Origin: Chlorobiales bacterium
Lineage (GTDB): Bacteria; Bacteroidota; Chlorobiia; Chlorobiales; Chlorobiaceae
Direction: 5' to 3'
NCBI GenBank assembly: GCA_022360275.1
Contig: JAKSDC010000041.1
Span: forward strand, 1 to 21,019
Length of the DNA stretch: 21,019 nucleotides
This document shows positions 7,624 to 15,543 of the stretch, in pieces (the first letter of the stretch is position 1; every line of letters starts with the position of its first letter). The notes beneath the pieces were generated by a model. The model saw nothing but the letters and a program-made list of their open reading frames with translations, made no database searches and was not told the origin of the DNA. A program made the position numbers and the translations under genes.

Positions 7624-7813
7624 AAAGCCGCTGGCGGTCGACTTGCCCCCCTCGACCAACTCCATTGCGGTACTTTTCCTGTGAAAGATTTCACGGAGCT
7701 TGCACGGGAATCTTTTTTACAGGCAATTCTGTAAATTTACACGGATGCCGGATCAATTCCGGCATGACCAACATGAAAACATTCAGCTGAAAAGCCGTCG
7801 GGCTGTCAAGCAA
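7624..7813. other. Intergenic region between the protease gene and folP
   Basis: 190 bases. It holds a GGTCGA/TCGACC inverted repeat (7636-7641 with 7652-7657) without a U-tract, a small GTGAAA/TTTCAC dyad (7681-7694), and the repeat-like dyad at 7745-7765. No confident promoter for folP was found. Confidence 0.4.
7745..7765. repeat. REP-like inverted repeat
   Basis: ATGCCGGA, TCAAT, TCCGGCAT: 8-bp perfect arms with a 5-base loop. The text around it (ggatgccggatcaattccgg) resembles short dispersed palindromic repeats that many bacterial genomes carry between genes. Only one copy is in the window, so repetitiveness is inferred. Confidence 0.4.
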
Positions 7814-8734
7814 ATGAAAAACAGCAACTACCGCATACAATGTCGCGATCTGGAACTCGACCTTACCGGGCGGGCGAAAATCATGGGCATTCTCAATACC
7901 ACGCCCGATTCCTTTTACGACGGCGGGACGTTCCCGGCAGGGTCCCGAAAAGCCGGCATCGACCTTGCGGTTGAAAAGGCTCTCGAGATGATAGAAGAAG
8001 GAGCCGATATTATTGACATCGGCGGGGAATCCACCAGGCCGGGAGCCCGAAAGGTCGATACCGAAGAGGAGCTTCGCAGAACGCTCCCTGTAATTGATGA
8101 ACTGAGAAGACAATCGGATATTCTTATTTCCATTGACACCTACAAAGCTGACGTCGCAGAGCAGGCGCTGCTTGCAGGCGCGCAGATAATCAACGACATC
8201 TCCGGCTTCAGCTTCGATCCTCATATTGCAGAGGTATGCCGCCGGTACAGCGCCGCCGCCGTCCTTATGCACACAACCGGACGTCCGGACAGTATGAAGT
8301 GGAGCCACCAGGAAACTGGAGCTGCTGGAACGGATATCATGACACGTGTAAAAAACGGTCTTCTTCACTCTCTGAAAAAAGCGGAAATTCACGGGATACA
8401 CAATGTCATTCTTGATCCCGGGTTCGGGTTCGGCAAAAACGTACCGGAAAATTATGAACTGCTCCGGCGACTTCGTGAACTGCAAACTTTCAGACGTCCG
8501 ATGCTTGCCGGTCTTTCCAGAAAGTCCTTTCTCGGCAAGGCGCTGCAGAAACATCCGGATCAGCCTGTGCCTCCTCCCGAGGATCGCCTGACTGCGACCA
8601 TTGCAGCCAACACGATTGCCGTAACCAACGGTGCAAATATCTTGAGAGTACATGACGTCAAGGAAGCGGCGGAAACTCTTGCGGTTGCAGCATCGGCAAG
8701 AGCGCAGGAAGCCGATCCTCCCGGTCTCTCCTGA
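7814..8734 (+). CDS. folP: Dihydropteroate synthase
   Basis: 306 aa. Joins p-aminobenzoate to 6-hydroxymethyl-dihydropterin diphosphate to make dihydropteroate in folate synthesis; cytoplasmic TIM barrel. Motifs in order: MGILNTTPDSFYDGG (pterin-site loop), IIDIGGESTRPGA, ISIDTYKADVAEQAL, QIINDISGF, VLMHTTGRPDSMK, ILDPGFGFGKNVPENYELL, LAGLSRKSFLGK, and C-terminal ILRVHDVKEA. Length is normal for the family. The frame extends upstream to 7700, but the extra 38 residues come from the repeat-containing intergenic DNA and look non-coding; ATG at 7814 gives the normal N-terminus. The SD is weak. The substrate-making partner pabBC lies elsewhere in the window at 15544-17340. Confidence 0.96.
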   Translation: MKNSNYRIQCRDLELDLTGRAKIMGILNTTPDSFYDGGTFPAGSRKAGIDLAVEKALEMIEEGADIIDIGGESTRPGARKVDTEEELRRTLPVIDELRRQSDILISIDTYKADVAEQALLAGAQIINDISGFSFDPHIAEVCRRYSAAAVLMHTTGRPDSMKWSHQETGAAGTDIMTRVKNGLLHSLKKAEIHGIHNVILDPGFGFGKNVPENYELLRRLRELQTFRRPMLAGLSRKSFLGKALQKHPDQPVPPPEDRLTATIAANTIAVTNGANILRVHDVKEAAETLAVAASARAQEADPPGLS

Positions 8735-8877
8735 AAATCCACTGCAATCGTATATTTTTTTTTAAATTTGTTCACACATGAAGGCGGACAAGTGCCCCCT
8801 GCAACGTTTTCCACACCGTTGGAAATAATTGATTACAACGATTGTTTCCGCGATCATGGTCAACTCAACACGAGCAG
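8735..8877. other. Intergenic region upstream of smc
   Basis: 143 bases with a run of nine T at about 8755-8763. The run follows no clear stem, so I do not call a terminator. No clear promoter was identified. Confidence 0.3.
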
Positions 8878-11800
8878 ATGTATCTTTCTAAAATTGAGCT
8901 TTTTGGCTTCAAAAGTTTTGCGCACAAAGTCAGGATCACTTTCGACCAGGGCCTTACCGCGATTGTAGGCCCGAACGGCTGCGGCAAAACCAATGTCGTC
9001 GATGCCATCCGCTGGGTTCTGGGAGAACAGAAATCTTCTCTGCTCCGCTCGACAAAAATGGAGAACATCATTTTCAACGGCTCGAGGAAATTCAAACCGC
9101 TGAGCATGTCCGAGGTCTCCATCACCATTGAAAATACCCGAAATATCCTGCCGACCGAATATACGGAGATTACCGTTACGCGGAGGCTTTATCGCAATGG
9201 CGAAAGCGACTACCTGCTTAACCAGGTCCCCTGCAGACTGAAAGACATCACCGACCTGTTCGCCGATACCGGAATGGGAAGCGACGCCTATTCCGTTATC
9301 GAGCTGAAAATGATCGAGGAAATTATCAATAACAAGAGCGATGAACGATTACGGCTTTTTGAAGAAGCTGCAGGAATTACCCGGTACAAACAGCGCCGTA
9401 AACAGACATTCAAACAACTTGAAAGTACGACCCGTGACCTTGAAAGGGTGGACGATGTCCTCGCAGAAGTCTCGAAAAAAGTCAGAATTCTTAAATCGCA
9501 GGTCAGAAAAGCCGAACAGCACCGTGAACTGAACACGTCCTTCAGAGATCTGGATCTGACACTCGGCAAGCTCAGCTTTGATGATTTTCTCGACACATTG
9601 CAGCCTTTGAAAGCTGAAATCAGTAAGCAGGAAACCATCGTTCAGGAGCTGACGACAAAAATTGCCACACAGGACAGTCTGTTACAGGAATCCGAACTCG
9701 GGCAACTTGAACAGGAGCGTCGGCTGTCAGAAGCACAGACAGCATTGAACGAAAAAAACAAAGCTTTTCATACTCTTGAAAAAAACATCCTGCAACTGCA
9801 GGAACAGGAAAAAAACCTGCAGAATCATATCGTCCGCATCACCGAATCAATTGCTGAAAAAAAGCACCAGGTCCTGGAATTGGAAGAACAGGAAAAAAAG
9901 CTTGCCGGGGAGCTTGAACCGTATGAAAAAACCTGCCGCGTGAAAGAACATGAACTTCTTACGCTTAAAAAAGAGCAGGAGAACGTGGAAAGCATCCTTG
10001 CTCTTTCAAAACTCGAAGTTGAGAAAATACGGGAAAGTATCTCGGACCACCAGAAAGCCGGTTCACTTCTCCACGTCGCGCGTCAGAAACTGGAAACCAC
10101 TTCGGATCATCTGAACAGCTCGGTAATCCGCCTCGGAAAATACCGGAAAGAACTTCAAAAAATCACTGACGATACGCTCCCGGCAAGAAACAGGCTTGTC
10201 GGCCTCATCGACAGGCAAAAAAAGACTATAGCTGCAGAAAACAAAGAGCTCCTTTCTCTGAAGCAGCTGCGGGAGAACCTGAAAGAACAACTGGAAGCAA
10301 AAAAAGAACGGCTTCTCAGCCTGCGTTCCCGGCTCGATCATCTGAAAAACAGGTTGCTCCTGGCAAACTCTATTCTTGAAAACTATGAAGGACTGCCCGA
10401 GGGAATAGCATGGCTTGAAAAGAGCGAAGGAAAAACCGGCTACGGATGCCTTTCCGACCTCGTAGAAATCGAAGAAATGCACCGTAAAGCGGTCCATGCA
10501 CTGTTCGGCGACTCATTGAGCTACTATGTTTGTGCGTCTCTCCAGGAAGCGAAAACATATCTCCGCTCCCTGTCAAAAGCCGGAAAAGGAAAAGTAACCT
10601 TTTTCGTGCTCGACATGCTCAGACACAGTGAATCAACCGACTTCCCGGAGATTGAAGGAGCACAAAAAATCAAAAACATTCTCAGCGTCCCGCCAGAACT
10701 GGATGATGCTGTTTCATTGCTCACTCGGCACTGCTATATCACCGGGGATCTGGATGCTGCCGAAAAGCTTGCCTTTGAACACCCGGGATATACCTTTGTA
10801 ACCCCGGATGGCGAGAAAATCGGGGGTAACGGCATCCTTTTCGGTGGAAGCAGTGTCGGGAATGAAGGCCTGCGCCTCGGAAAAAAAGCTGAACGGGAGC
10901 GTCTCACAGCCGAAACAAACGACCTGACCAAGGAGATCCGCCTGGAGGAAGAAGCGCTTGATTCCCTCGGGAACAAGCTCCATGAGATTCAGCTTGAAGA
11001 AAAAGAACAGCAGCTTATGTCGTTTGAAAAAGAGCTTGCGGATCAGGAAAAAAACCTTGTCCGCATGGATCTTGAACATGCTTCCCGGCAGCAGGATATG
11101 GAGCGCACGGAAAAAGAAGTTACCGAAGCAAAAGAGCGCATGCAGAAAATAACCGCTGAACTCGATGAACTGCTGCCGGAAATGGCGCACCACAAAGAGC
11201 AGCATCATCGGCTGCTTGGCACGCTTGAGGGCGCACGCAGGAGACAGGGCGATAACGAAGAGATACTCCACCGGCAGAATCAGGAAGTCCAGCTCCGAAA
11301 CAACCGCTATAAAGACAGTCTGCTTGAACTTGAAAAGCTCAGACTTCGCATACACTCCTGTGTACAGAACCGTGAGTCGCTGCTTCAGGAAAAAAAAACA
11401 ATGGAAGCTGAAATATGCAGCGCCGAGACCTCCCTTGCCGCCGTAACGGAAGCAATCGGGAAACACCGTAAAGAGCTGGAAGCGTTGATGATCCGGTCAG
11501 GGACCGAACAGCAGAAACTGAATGAAATGGAAACAGGCTACAACGAGTGCAAGATAAAAAACCAGGAGAGCAGAGATCTCCTAAGAGATTTGCGTCGAAA
11601 ACACGAGGTTGAGCTGCAGGTTCAGGGAGAGCTGCAGCGAAAAGCTGCCGAGCTTGAAAAATCCATTGACAACATCGTCACTTCCGTAGAAACACGATAC
11701 AACTGCAGAATAGAAGATGTCGAGCAGGAGGTTCCTGAAGGTTTCAACCGCGAACGCGCCCGGGAACGTCTTGAGGAGATGCGCTCCAGAATTGAGCGGT

Positions 11801-12450
11801 TCGGGGCTGTCAACGAGCTTGCTTTGGAGGAATATGGCACCGAGAAAGAGCGGCTGGACTTTCTCACAACACAGAAAGAAGACCTGCTTGGCGCTGAAGC
11901 GCAGCTCAGAGCAACAATCGAGGAAATCAATAAAACCGCACTGAAAAAGTTCGAAGAGACATTTTCCGCAGTACGCAGCAACTTTGTCCGAATATTCAGA
12001 GAACTTTTCGAGGAAACAGACGAGGCCGATCTGCTTCTCAGTGAGGAGGATGACCCCCTCGAAGCACACATAGGAATAATAGCAAGACCCCGGGGGAAAA
12101 AACCGTTATCGATCGAACAGTTGAGTGGCGGCGAAAAAGCACTGACTGCACTTGCGCTGCTCTTTGCAATTTATCTGGTTAAACCAAGCCCGTTCTGTAT
12201 CCTGGACGAGGTCGATGCGCCGCTTGACGACGCGAATATCGACCGGTTTATCAAACTCCTCAAAAAATTTGAGAATAACACCCAATTTATTATTGTTACG
12301 CACAACAAGAAAACAATGGCCTCTTCGCAAGCTCTTTACGGAGTAACGATGGAAGAAGAAGGGATTTCCAAGCTGATCCCGGTCAAACTTGGAAGAACGC
12401 AACCGGAAACACATACTGCTACCGATGGAAAAGAAGCTGGTGCTGTTTGA
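8878..12450 (+). CDS. smc: Chromosome segregation ATPase SMC
   Basis: 1190 aa. SMC dimers, with ScpA/ScpB, compact and segregate the chromosome. The N-terminal head has Walker A GPNGCGKT (residues 31-38). A long Glu/Lys/Gln-rich coiled coil runs from about 165 to 500; the hinge is about 500-660 (EGLPEGIAWLEKSEGKTGYG onward). The returning coiled coil extends to about 1010, and the C-terminal head has signature LSGGEKALTALALLFAIY (near 1081) and Walker B PFCILDEVDAPLDD (near 1106). All catalytic motifs are intact and length is standard. The frame extends to a TTG at 8842, but ATG at 8878 (MYLSKIELFGFKSF) is the canonical SMC N-terminus. scpA/scpB are not in the window. The 3' end overlaps the next gene by 26 bases. 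Confidence 0.98.
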   Translation: MYLSKIELFGFKSFAHKVRITFDQGLTAIVGPNGCGKTNVVDAIRWVLGEQKSSLLRSTKMENIIFNGSRKFKPLSMSEVSITIENTRNILPTEYTEITVTRRLYRNGESDYLLNQVPCRLKDITDLFADTGMGSDAYSVIELKMIEEIINNKSDERLRLFEEAAGITRYKQRRKQTFKQLESTTRDLERVDDVLAEVSKKVRILKSQVRKAEQHRELNTSFRDLDLTLGKLSFDDFLDTLQPLKAEISKQETIVQELTTKIATQDSLLQESELGQLEQERRLSEAQTALNEKNKAFHTLEKNILQLQEQEKNLQNHIVRITESIAEKKHQVLELEEQEKKLAGELEPYEKTCRVKEHELLTLKKEQENVESILALSKLEVEKIRESISDHQKAGSLLHVARQKLETTSDHLNSSVIRLGKYRKELQKITDDTLPARNRLVGLIDRQKKTIAAENKELLSLKQLRENLKEQLEAKKERLLSLRSRLDHLKNRLLLANSILENYEGLPEGIAWLEKSEGKTGYGCLSDLVEIEEMHRKAVHALFGDSLSYYVCASLQEAKTYLRSLSKAGKGKVTFFVLDMLRHSESTDFPEIEGAQKIKNILSVPPELDDAVSLLTRHCYITGDLDAAEKLAFEHPGYTFVTPDGEKIGGNGILFGGSSVGNEGLRLGKKAERERLTAETNDLTKEIRLEEEALDSLGNKLHEIQLEEKEQQLMSFEKELADQEKNLVRMDLEHASRQQDMERTEKEVTEAKERMQKITAELDELLPEMAHHKEQHHRLLGTLEGARRRQGDNEEILHRQNQEVQLRNNRYKDSLLELEKLRLRIHSCVQNRESLLQEKKTMEAEICSAETSLAAVTEAIGKHRKELEALMIRSGTEQQKLNEMETGYNECKIKNQESRDLLRDLRRKHEVELQVQGELQRKAAELEKSIDNIVTSVETRYNCRIEDVEQEVPEGFNRERARERLEEMRSRIERFGAVNELALEEYGTEKERLDFLTTQKEDLLGAEAQLRATIEEINKTALKKFEETFSAVRSNFVRIFRELFEETDEADLLLSEEDDPLEAHIGIIARPRGKKPLSIEQLSGGEKALTALALLFAIYLVKPSPFCILDEVDAPLDDANIDRFIKLLKKFENNTQFIIVTHNKKTMASSQALYGVTMEEEGISKLIPVKLGRTQPETHTATDGKEAGAV

Positions 12451-13117
12451 CATAGACGGAACGTTGCTGCTCACAAACGGCAGTAACCGCCGAATACTCA
12501 TCGACGCCCTGATGGCTGTTTACGGCACGGAAGGCAGTGCACGCAGTCACAGTTTCGCCGGCAAGATGGACAGCGTCATTATCTATGAAGTCCTCAAGGC
12601 TGCAGGACTGGACGAGAAACAGATAGCAGAGAAGTTCACCGTCGTCAAAAACACCTATATTGATCTTCTAAAACAGCAGATGCTCCCGGAAGACATTGAG
12701 CTTATGAAAGGCATTCCGGAACTTTTGCAGGCTCTTTCCGGGAGAAAAGATATTGTTCTTGGTCTCCTGACCGGCAACTTCGAAGGCTCGGGCCGTCACA
12801 AACTTGCATTGCCAAAGCTTAACCATTTTTTCCCTTTCGGAGCGTTTGCAGACGATGCCTATCACAGAAACGATCTTCCCGCCATAGCTGCTGAAAGGGC
12901 ATACAGTCTGACGGGAAAAAGGTTCAAGGGAGAAGAAGTGGTAATAATCGGCGACACCGAGCACGACATCAAGTGCGCCCGAACCATCAATGCAAAATGC
13001 ATTGCGGTAGCAACGGGCACCTATTCAGCCGAAAGTCTCGGAGCACATTCTCCGGCGGCCCTCTTTGACGACTTCAGCGACACTGAAAACGTTATCGGCC
13101 ATATTGTAACTCTTTAA
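12425..13117 (+). CDS. HAD-superfamily phosphatase, phosphoglycolate-phosphatase-like
   Basis: 230 aa, cytoplasmic. HAD motifs: I VLFDIDGTLL (Asp nucleophile and acid/base Asp), II LGLLTGN, III Lys in GRHKLALPKL, IV VVIIGDTEHDIKCAR (acidic pair). A helical cap domain (about residues 15-90) gives subclass C1 architecture, as in Gph-like enzymes. Substrate is unproven; phosphoglycolate or another small phosphomonoester is likely. The start ATG at 12425 lies inside the smc 3' end (26-nt overlap in another frame), so translation is probably coupled to smc. The frame extends to 12389, but MEKKLVLFDIDGT is the usual N-terminus. nusB follows 18 bp downstream. Confidence 0.88.
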   Translation: MEKKLVLFDIDGTLLLTNGSNRRILIDALMAVYGTEGSARSHSFAGKMDSVIIYEVLKAAGLDEKQIAEKFTVVKNTYIDLLKQQMLPEDIELMKGIPELLQALSGRKDIVLGLLTGNFEGSGRHKLALPKLNHFFPFGAFADDAYHRNDLPAIAAERAYSLTGKRFKGEEVVIIGDTEHDIKCARTINAKCIAVATGTYSAESLGAHSPAALFDDFSDTENVIGHIVTL

Positions 13118-13135
13118 TTCATTGAACCCTGTTTT

Positions 13136-13642
13136 ATGAAAACCTACCGCCGCAGAATACGGGAAAAAATCATACAGGCACTCCATACGCTTGAATTGAG
13201 AGAAACTGATCTGGAGACGGCTGCCGACTGGTTGATCACCCCGGAAATAGCCAAAGATCCCAATGCGGTCAGATTTTTCAAAGAGTTGCTGCAATGCTGC
13301 ATCGACAACCAAAAAGAAATCGACGAATATATCTCAAAACACACGTTTAACTGGGACATGGACAGGATTGCCATTATTGACAAAAATATCCTGCGCATGG
13401 CCCTTGCCGAGTTCCTCTACTTTGAAGATATCCCTCCCAAGGTTTCCATTAACGAAGCAATTGAAATCGCCAAAAAATTCAACAGCACGGACAAAAGCAG
13501 CAAGTTTGTCAATGGCATTCTTGATGCCATCTTCAATGATCTTAAAAGCTCCGGGAAAATCAAAAAATGCGGCAGGGGGCTTGTTGACAGTTCAAAAACT
13601 TCCAAGCTGAAATCGGGAGCAAAAACCGGCACTGAACAGTAA
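13136..13642 (+). CDS. nusB: Transcription antitermination factor NusB
   Basis: 168 aa, all-helical. Binds boxA RNA with NusE (S10) during rRNA antitermination. An arginine-rich N-terminal start (YRRRIREKIIQALHTLE) is followed by the family core DRIAIIDKNILRMALAEFLY, then PPKVSINEAIEIAKKFN and SSKFVNGILDAIF, which are the most conserved NusB stretches. A roughly 30-residue Lys/Ser-rich C-terminal tail extends past the usual end. It sits 18 bp after the HAD gene and 17 bp before the phosphatase gene in an apparent operon. Confidence 0.95.
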   Translation: MKTYRRRIREKIIQALHTLELRETDLETAADWLITPEIAKDPNAVRFFKELLQCCIDNQKEIDEYISKHTFNWDMDRIAIIDKNILRMALAEFLYFEDIPPKVSINEAIEIAKKFNSTDKSSKFVNGILDAIFNDLKSSGKIKKCGRGLVDSSKTSKLKSGAKTGTEQ

Positions 13643-13659
13643 ACGGCACTCTATGCTCC

Positions 13660-14355
13660 ATGGAAGACCACCGTCTTACGGAAAATAAAAGGATTATCGC
13701 TGTAGGAGATATCCACGGCTGTCTCCACACGCTGCAACGTCTTATGGAGCAGCTTGAACTTCAGGAATCCGATCAACTGGTTTTCCTTGGCGATTACATC
13801 GATCGGGGCAAACACTCCAAGGCTGTAATCGACTACCTTCTGAAGCTTCGCGAGTGGTATGCCTGCTTTTATCTTTTGGGAAACCACGAGCGCATGTTTC
13901 TCGATTTTCTGAAAACCCATGACCCCGGGCTCTGGCTGGAGAATGGGGGCACGGCGACGCTGGAATCATATGGCAGCAAGGATGGGCTGGATCTTCCGGA
14001 AGAGCACATAGCTTTCATGCAATCCTGCAGATACCATTTTGAAACCGAACATTACTTTTTTGCTCACGGCGGCATTGATCCCGAGATGACCATAAAGGAC
14101 AACCTTCGGTATATGCAGCCAGAAGATTACTGCTGGATGAGAACACACCTTCGTTCAAACTACCTGGAAAACAGCAGGTATAAATGGGAAAAAACTCTTG
14201 TTTGCGGCCATACCCCGATTTCCAGGCCCGTCATGCTTGACAAGCTCATTGCAATAGATACAGGCTGCGTTTACAAGGACAATCCTTCGCTTGGGCGACT
14301 TAGTGCCGTCATATTGCCGGAACGACGGATTGTGCAAACGGAAAACATCGACTGA
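13660..14355 (+). CDS. PPP-family metallophosphatase (serine/threonine phosphatase-like)
   Basis: 231 aa. Two-metal calcineurin-like core with the full PPP signature set: GDIHG (16-20), GDYIDRG (44-50), GNHE (74-77), HGG (His136) and GHT (His184). It resembles bacterial PrpA/ApaH-like small phosphatases; protein phosphatase activity is likely but Ap4A or another phosphoester could be the substrate. No signal peptide, so cytoplasmic. The stop TGA is followed directly by the nth start codon with one base between, which suggests coupled translation. No partner kinase gene is in the window. Confidence 0.88.
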   Translation: MEDHRLTENKRIIAVGDIHGCLHTLQRLMEQLELQESDQLVFLGDYIDRGKHSKAVIDYLLKLREWYACFYLLGNHERMFLDFLKTHDPGLWLENGGTATLESYGSKDGLDLPEEHIAFMQSCRYHFETEHYFFAHGGIDPEMTIKDNLRYMQPEDYCWMRTHLRSNYLENSRYKWEKTLVCGHTPISRPVMLDKLIAIDTGCVYKDNPSLGRLSAVILPERRIVQTENID

Positions 14356-14356
14356 T

Positions 14357-14992
14357 ATGACAACTCAGGAACAAATAGCATTCATAAACCGCACGCTGGG
14401 TGAAAAATATCCTTTTCCGAAAAGCGAATTGCGCTACTCGACCCCTTTTCAGCTGCTTGTGGCCACCATCCTTGCCGCTCAGGCCACGGATAAAAAGGTA
14501 AACACCGTAACAGCCGGGCTCTTCAAAACAAGCCCCGACGCTCGCCATATGAGCCGCATGGACCTCGATCAGCTCAAAGCAATCATCCGGCCGATCAATT
14601 ATTACAATACCAAGGCGAAAAACATCCTTGCTGCCAGCAAGATACTCGTAGAGTCGTATGACGGCGAAGTTCCCTGCACAAGGGAAGAACTTGAAAAGCT
14701 TCCGGGAGTAGGTAGAAAAACAGCCAATATTATACTCAGCAATGCATTCGGTCAACCTGTCATGCCCGTCGACACCCATGTCCAAAGGGTTTCCAACCGG
14801 ATCGGTCTTGTAAAAACAGACAAGCCGCGTGATACCGAAGACGCTCTTGTTGCGGTCATTCCAAAAGAACTGGTCATCAACTTTCACCACTATCTGGTGC
14901 TGCACGGACGTTATGTATGCAAGGCAAGAAAGCCGCTGTGTTCGGAGTGCCCGATCAGGGAAGCGTGCAACTATCCCGAGAAAACGGCCTGA
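14357..14992 (+). CDS. nth: Endonuclease III, DNA base-excision repair glycosylase/AP lyase
   Basis: 211 aa. Removes oxidised pyrimidines and nicks the AP site. Helix-hairpin-helix LEKLPGVGRKTANIIL contains catalytic Lys121; PVDTHVQRVSNR contains catalytic Asp139. The C-terminal [4Fe-4S] loop is C188-x6-C195-x2-C198-x5-C204, the standard spacing. ATG at 14357 is one base after the preceding stop; the longer frame from 14291 would overlap the phosphatase gene and gives a non-family N-terminus. The downstream gene is convergent, with only 3 bases between the stop codons. Confidence 0.97.
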   Translation: MTTQEQIAFINRTLGEKYPFPKSELRYSTPFQLLVATILAAQATDKKVNTVTAGLFKTSPDARHMSRMDLDQLKAIIRPINYYNTKAKNILAASKILVESYDGEVPCTREELEKLPGVGRKTANIILSNAFGQPVMPVDTHVQRVSNRIGLVKTDKPRDTEDALVAVIPKELVINFHHYLVLHGRYVCKARKPLCSECPIREACNYPEKTA

Positions 14993-14995
14993 CAG

Positions 14996-15442
14996 TCACG
15001 CAAGTTCAATCTTCCTGTCCACAGCATATATCCACTCTCCTTCAGGCCTGTTGCGGTGGCCGGTCCAGAGTTCGAGCGTTATTCCTTTTGAAGAATCGAC
15101 CTGTGAAGTGAAAATCTCAATCTGGTAATAGAGTTCATCGAATAATTCCTCCCAGGCACTGTCAGCATCGCCGAATGGCTCCACAGGAACAAGCTCACCC
15201 GCCTCCGTCTGAAAGTAATCGGTAATTGCAATAAAGCTGTCGGGCATCAGGAATCCTCCCCGGTATGTGCCCCGTGGCCGTTTGACACCGGGAACCTCGA
15301 CCCAGAACTCAAGCAACGAATCGGAAGTCAACTGCCGGTCTTCAGCCAGACGGGCAAGAATTCGGCGCACGGTCTCGCTGACGAGTAGCTTGTTTTGTGT
15401 TGAGAGCTCCTGCAGCTTAAAATCCGGTGTGTGATCTCGCAT
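14996..15442 (-). CDS. Unrecognised 148-aa protein
   Basis: I do not recognise a family. The protein is acidic, with no signal peptide, membrane segment or Cys. It looks like an alpha/beta cytoplasmic protein: an N-terminal helical part (residues about 8-40) and then strand-rich segments such as LLEFWVEVPGVKRP, GGFLMPDSFIAITDYF, and GITLELWTGHRNRPEGEWIYAV. Its reality as a gene is supported by an open frame with balanced codon use, a promoter-like pair 49 bases upstream of the start, and clean boundaries with neighbours (3 bases from the nth stop). No strong SD is seen before ATG 15442. It may be transcribed on its own or with pabBC read-through. Confidence 0.7.
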   Translation of the reverse strand: MRDHTPDFKLQELSTQNKLLVSETVRRILARLAEDRQLTSDSLLEFWVEVPGVKRPRGTYRGGFLMPDSFIAITDYFQTEAGELVPVEPFGDADSAWEELFDELYYQIEIFTSQVDSSKGITLELWTGHRNRPEGEWIYAVDRKIELA

Positions 15443-15490
15443 AGCGTAGGCGATTTTAACGTATTCTCAATCAATGGGTTATTTGAAAAA

Positions 15491-15519
15491 AATATACAGC
15501 TATTCCCTTTCACCATCAA
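15491..15519 (-). promoter_or_regulatory. Sigma70-like promoter for the 148-aa protein gene
   Basis: Minus strand: TTGATG (15514-15519), a 17-nt spacer, TATATT (15491-15496). This is four of six matches at -35 and five of six at -10, with ideal spacing. Transcription should start near 15484, about 40 bases before the ATG at 15442. Confidence 0.6.
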
Positions 15520-15543
15520 CCGTTATTTAACCAACAATCTCCT

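Noticed and set aside
7636..7657. GGTCGA/TCGACC hairpin after the protease gene as a terminator
   Set aside because: The stem is only 6 bp with a 10-base loop and no U-tract follows.
7691..8653. 320-aa open frame on the minus strand opposite folP
   Set aside because: It is antisense to a clear dihydropteroate synthase, its translation has no motif, and it is a by-product of folP codon use.
8755..8763. T-run after folP as a terminator
   Set aside because: No convincing stem precedes it.
10714..11466. 250-aa minus-strand frame inside smc
   Set aside because: Antisense to the SMC coiled coil; Phe/Leu-rich because Lys/Glu codons read backwards give such residues. No SD.
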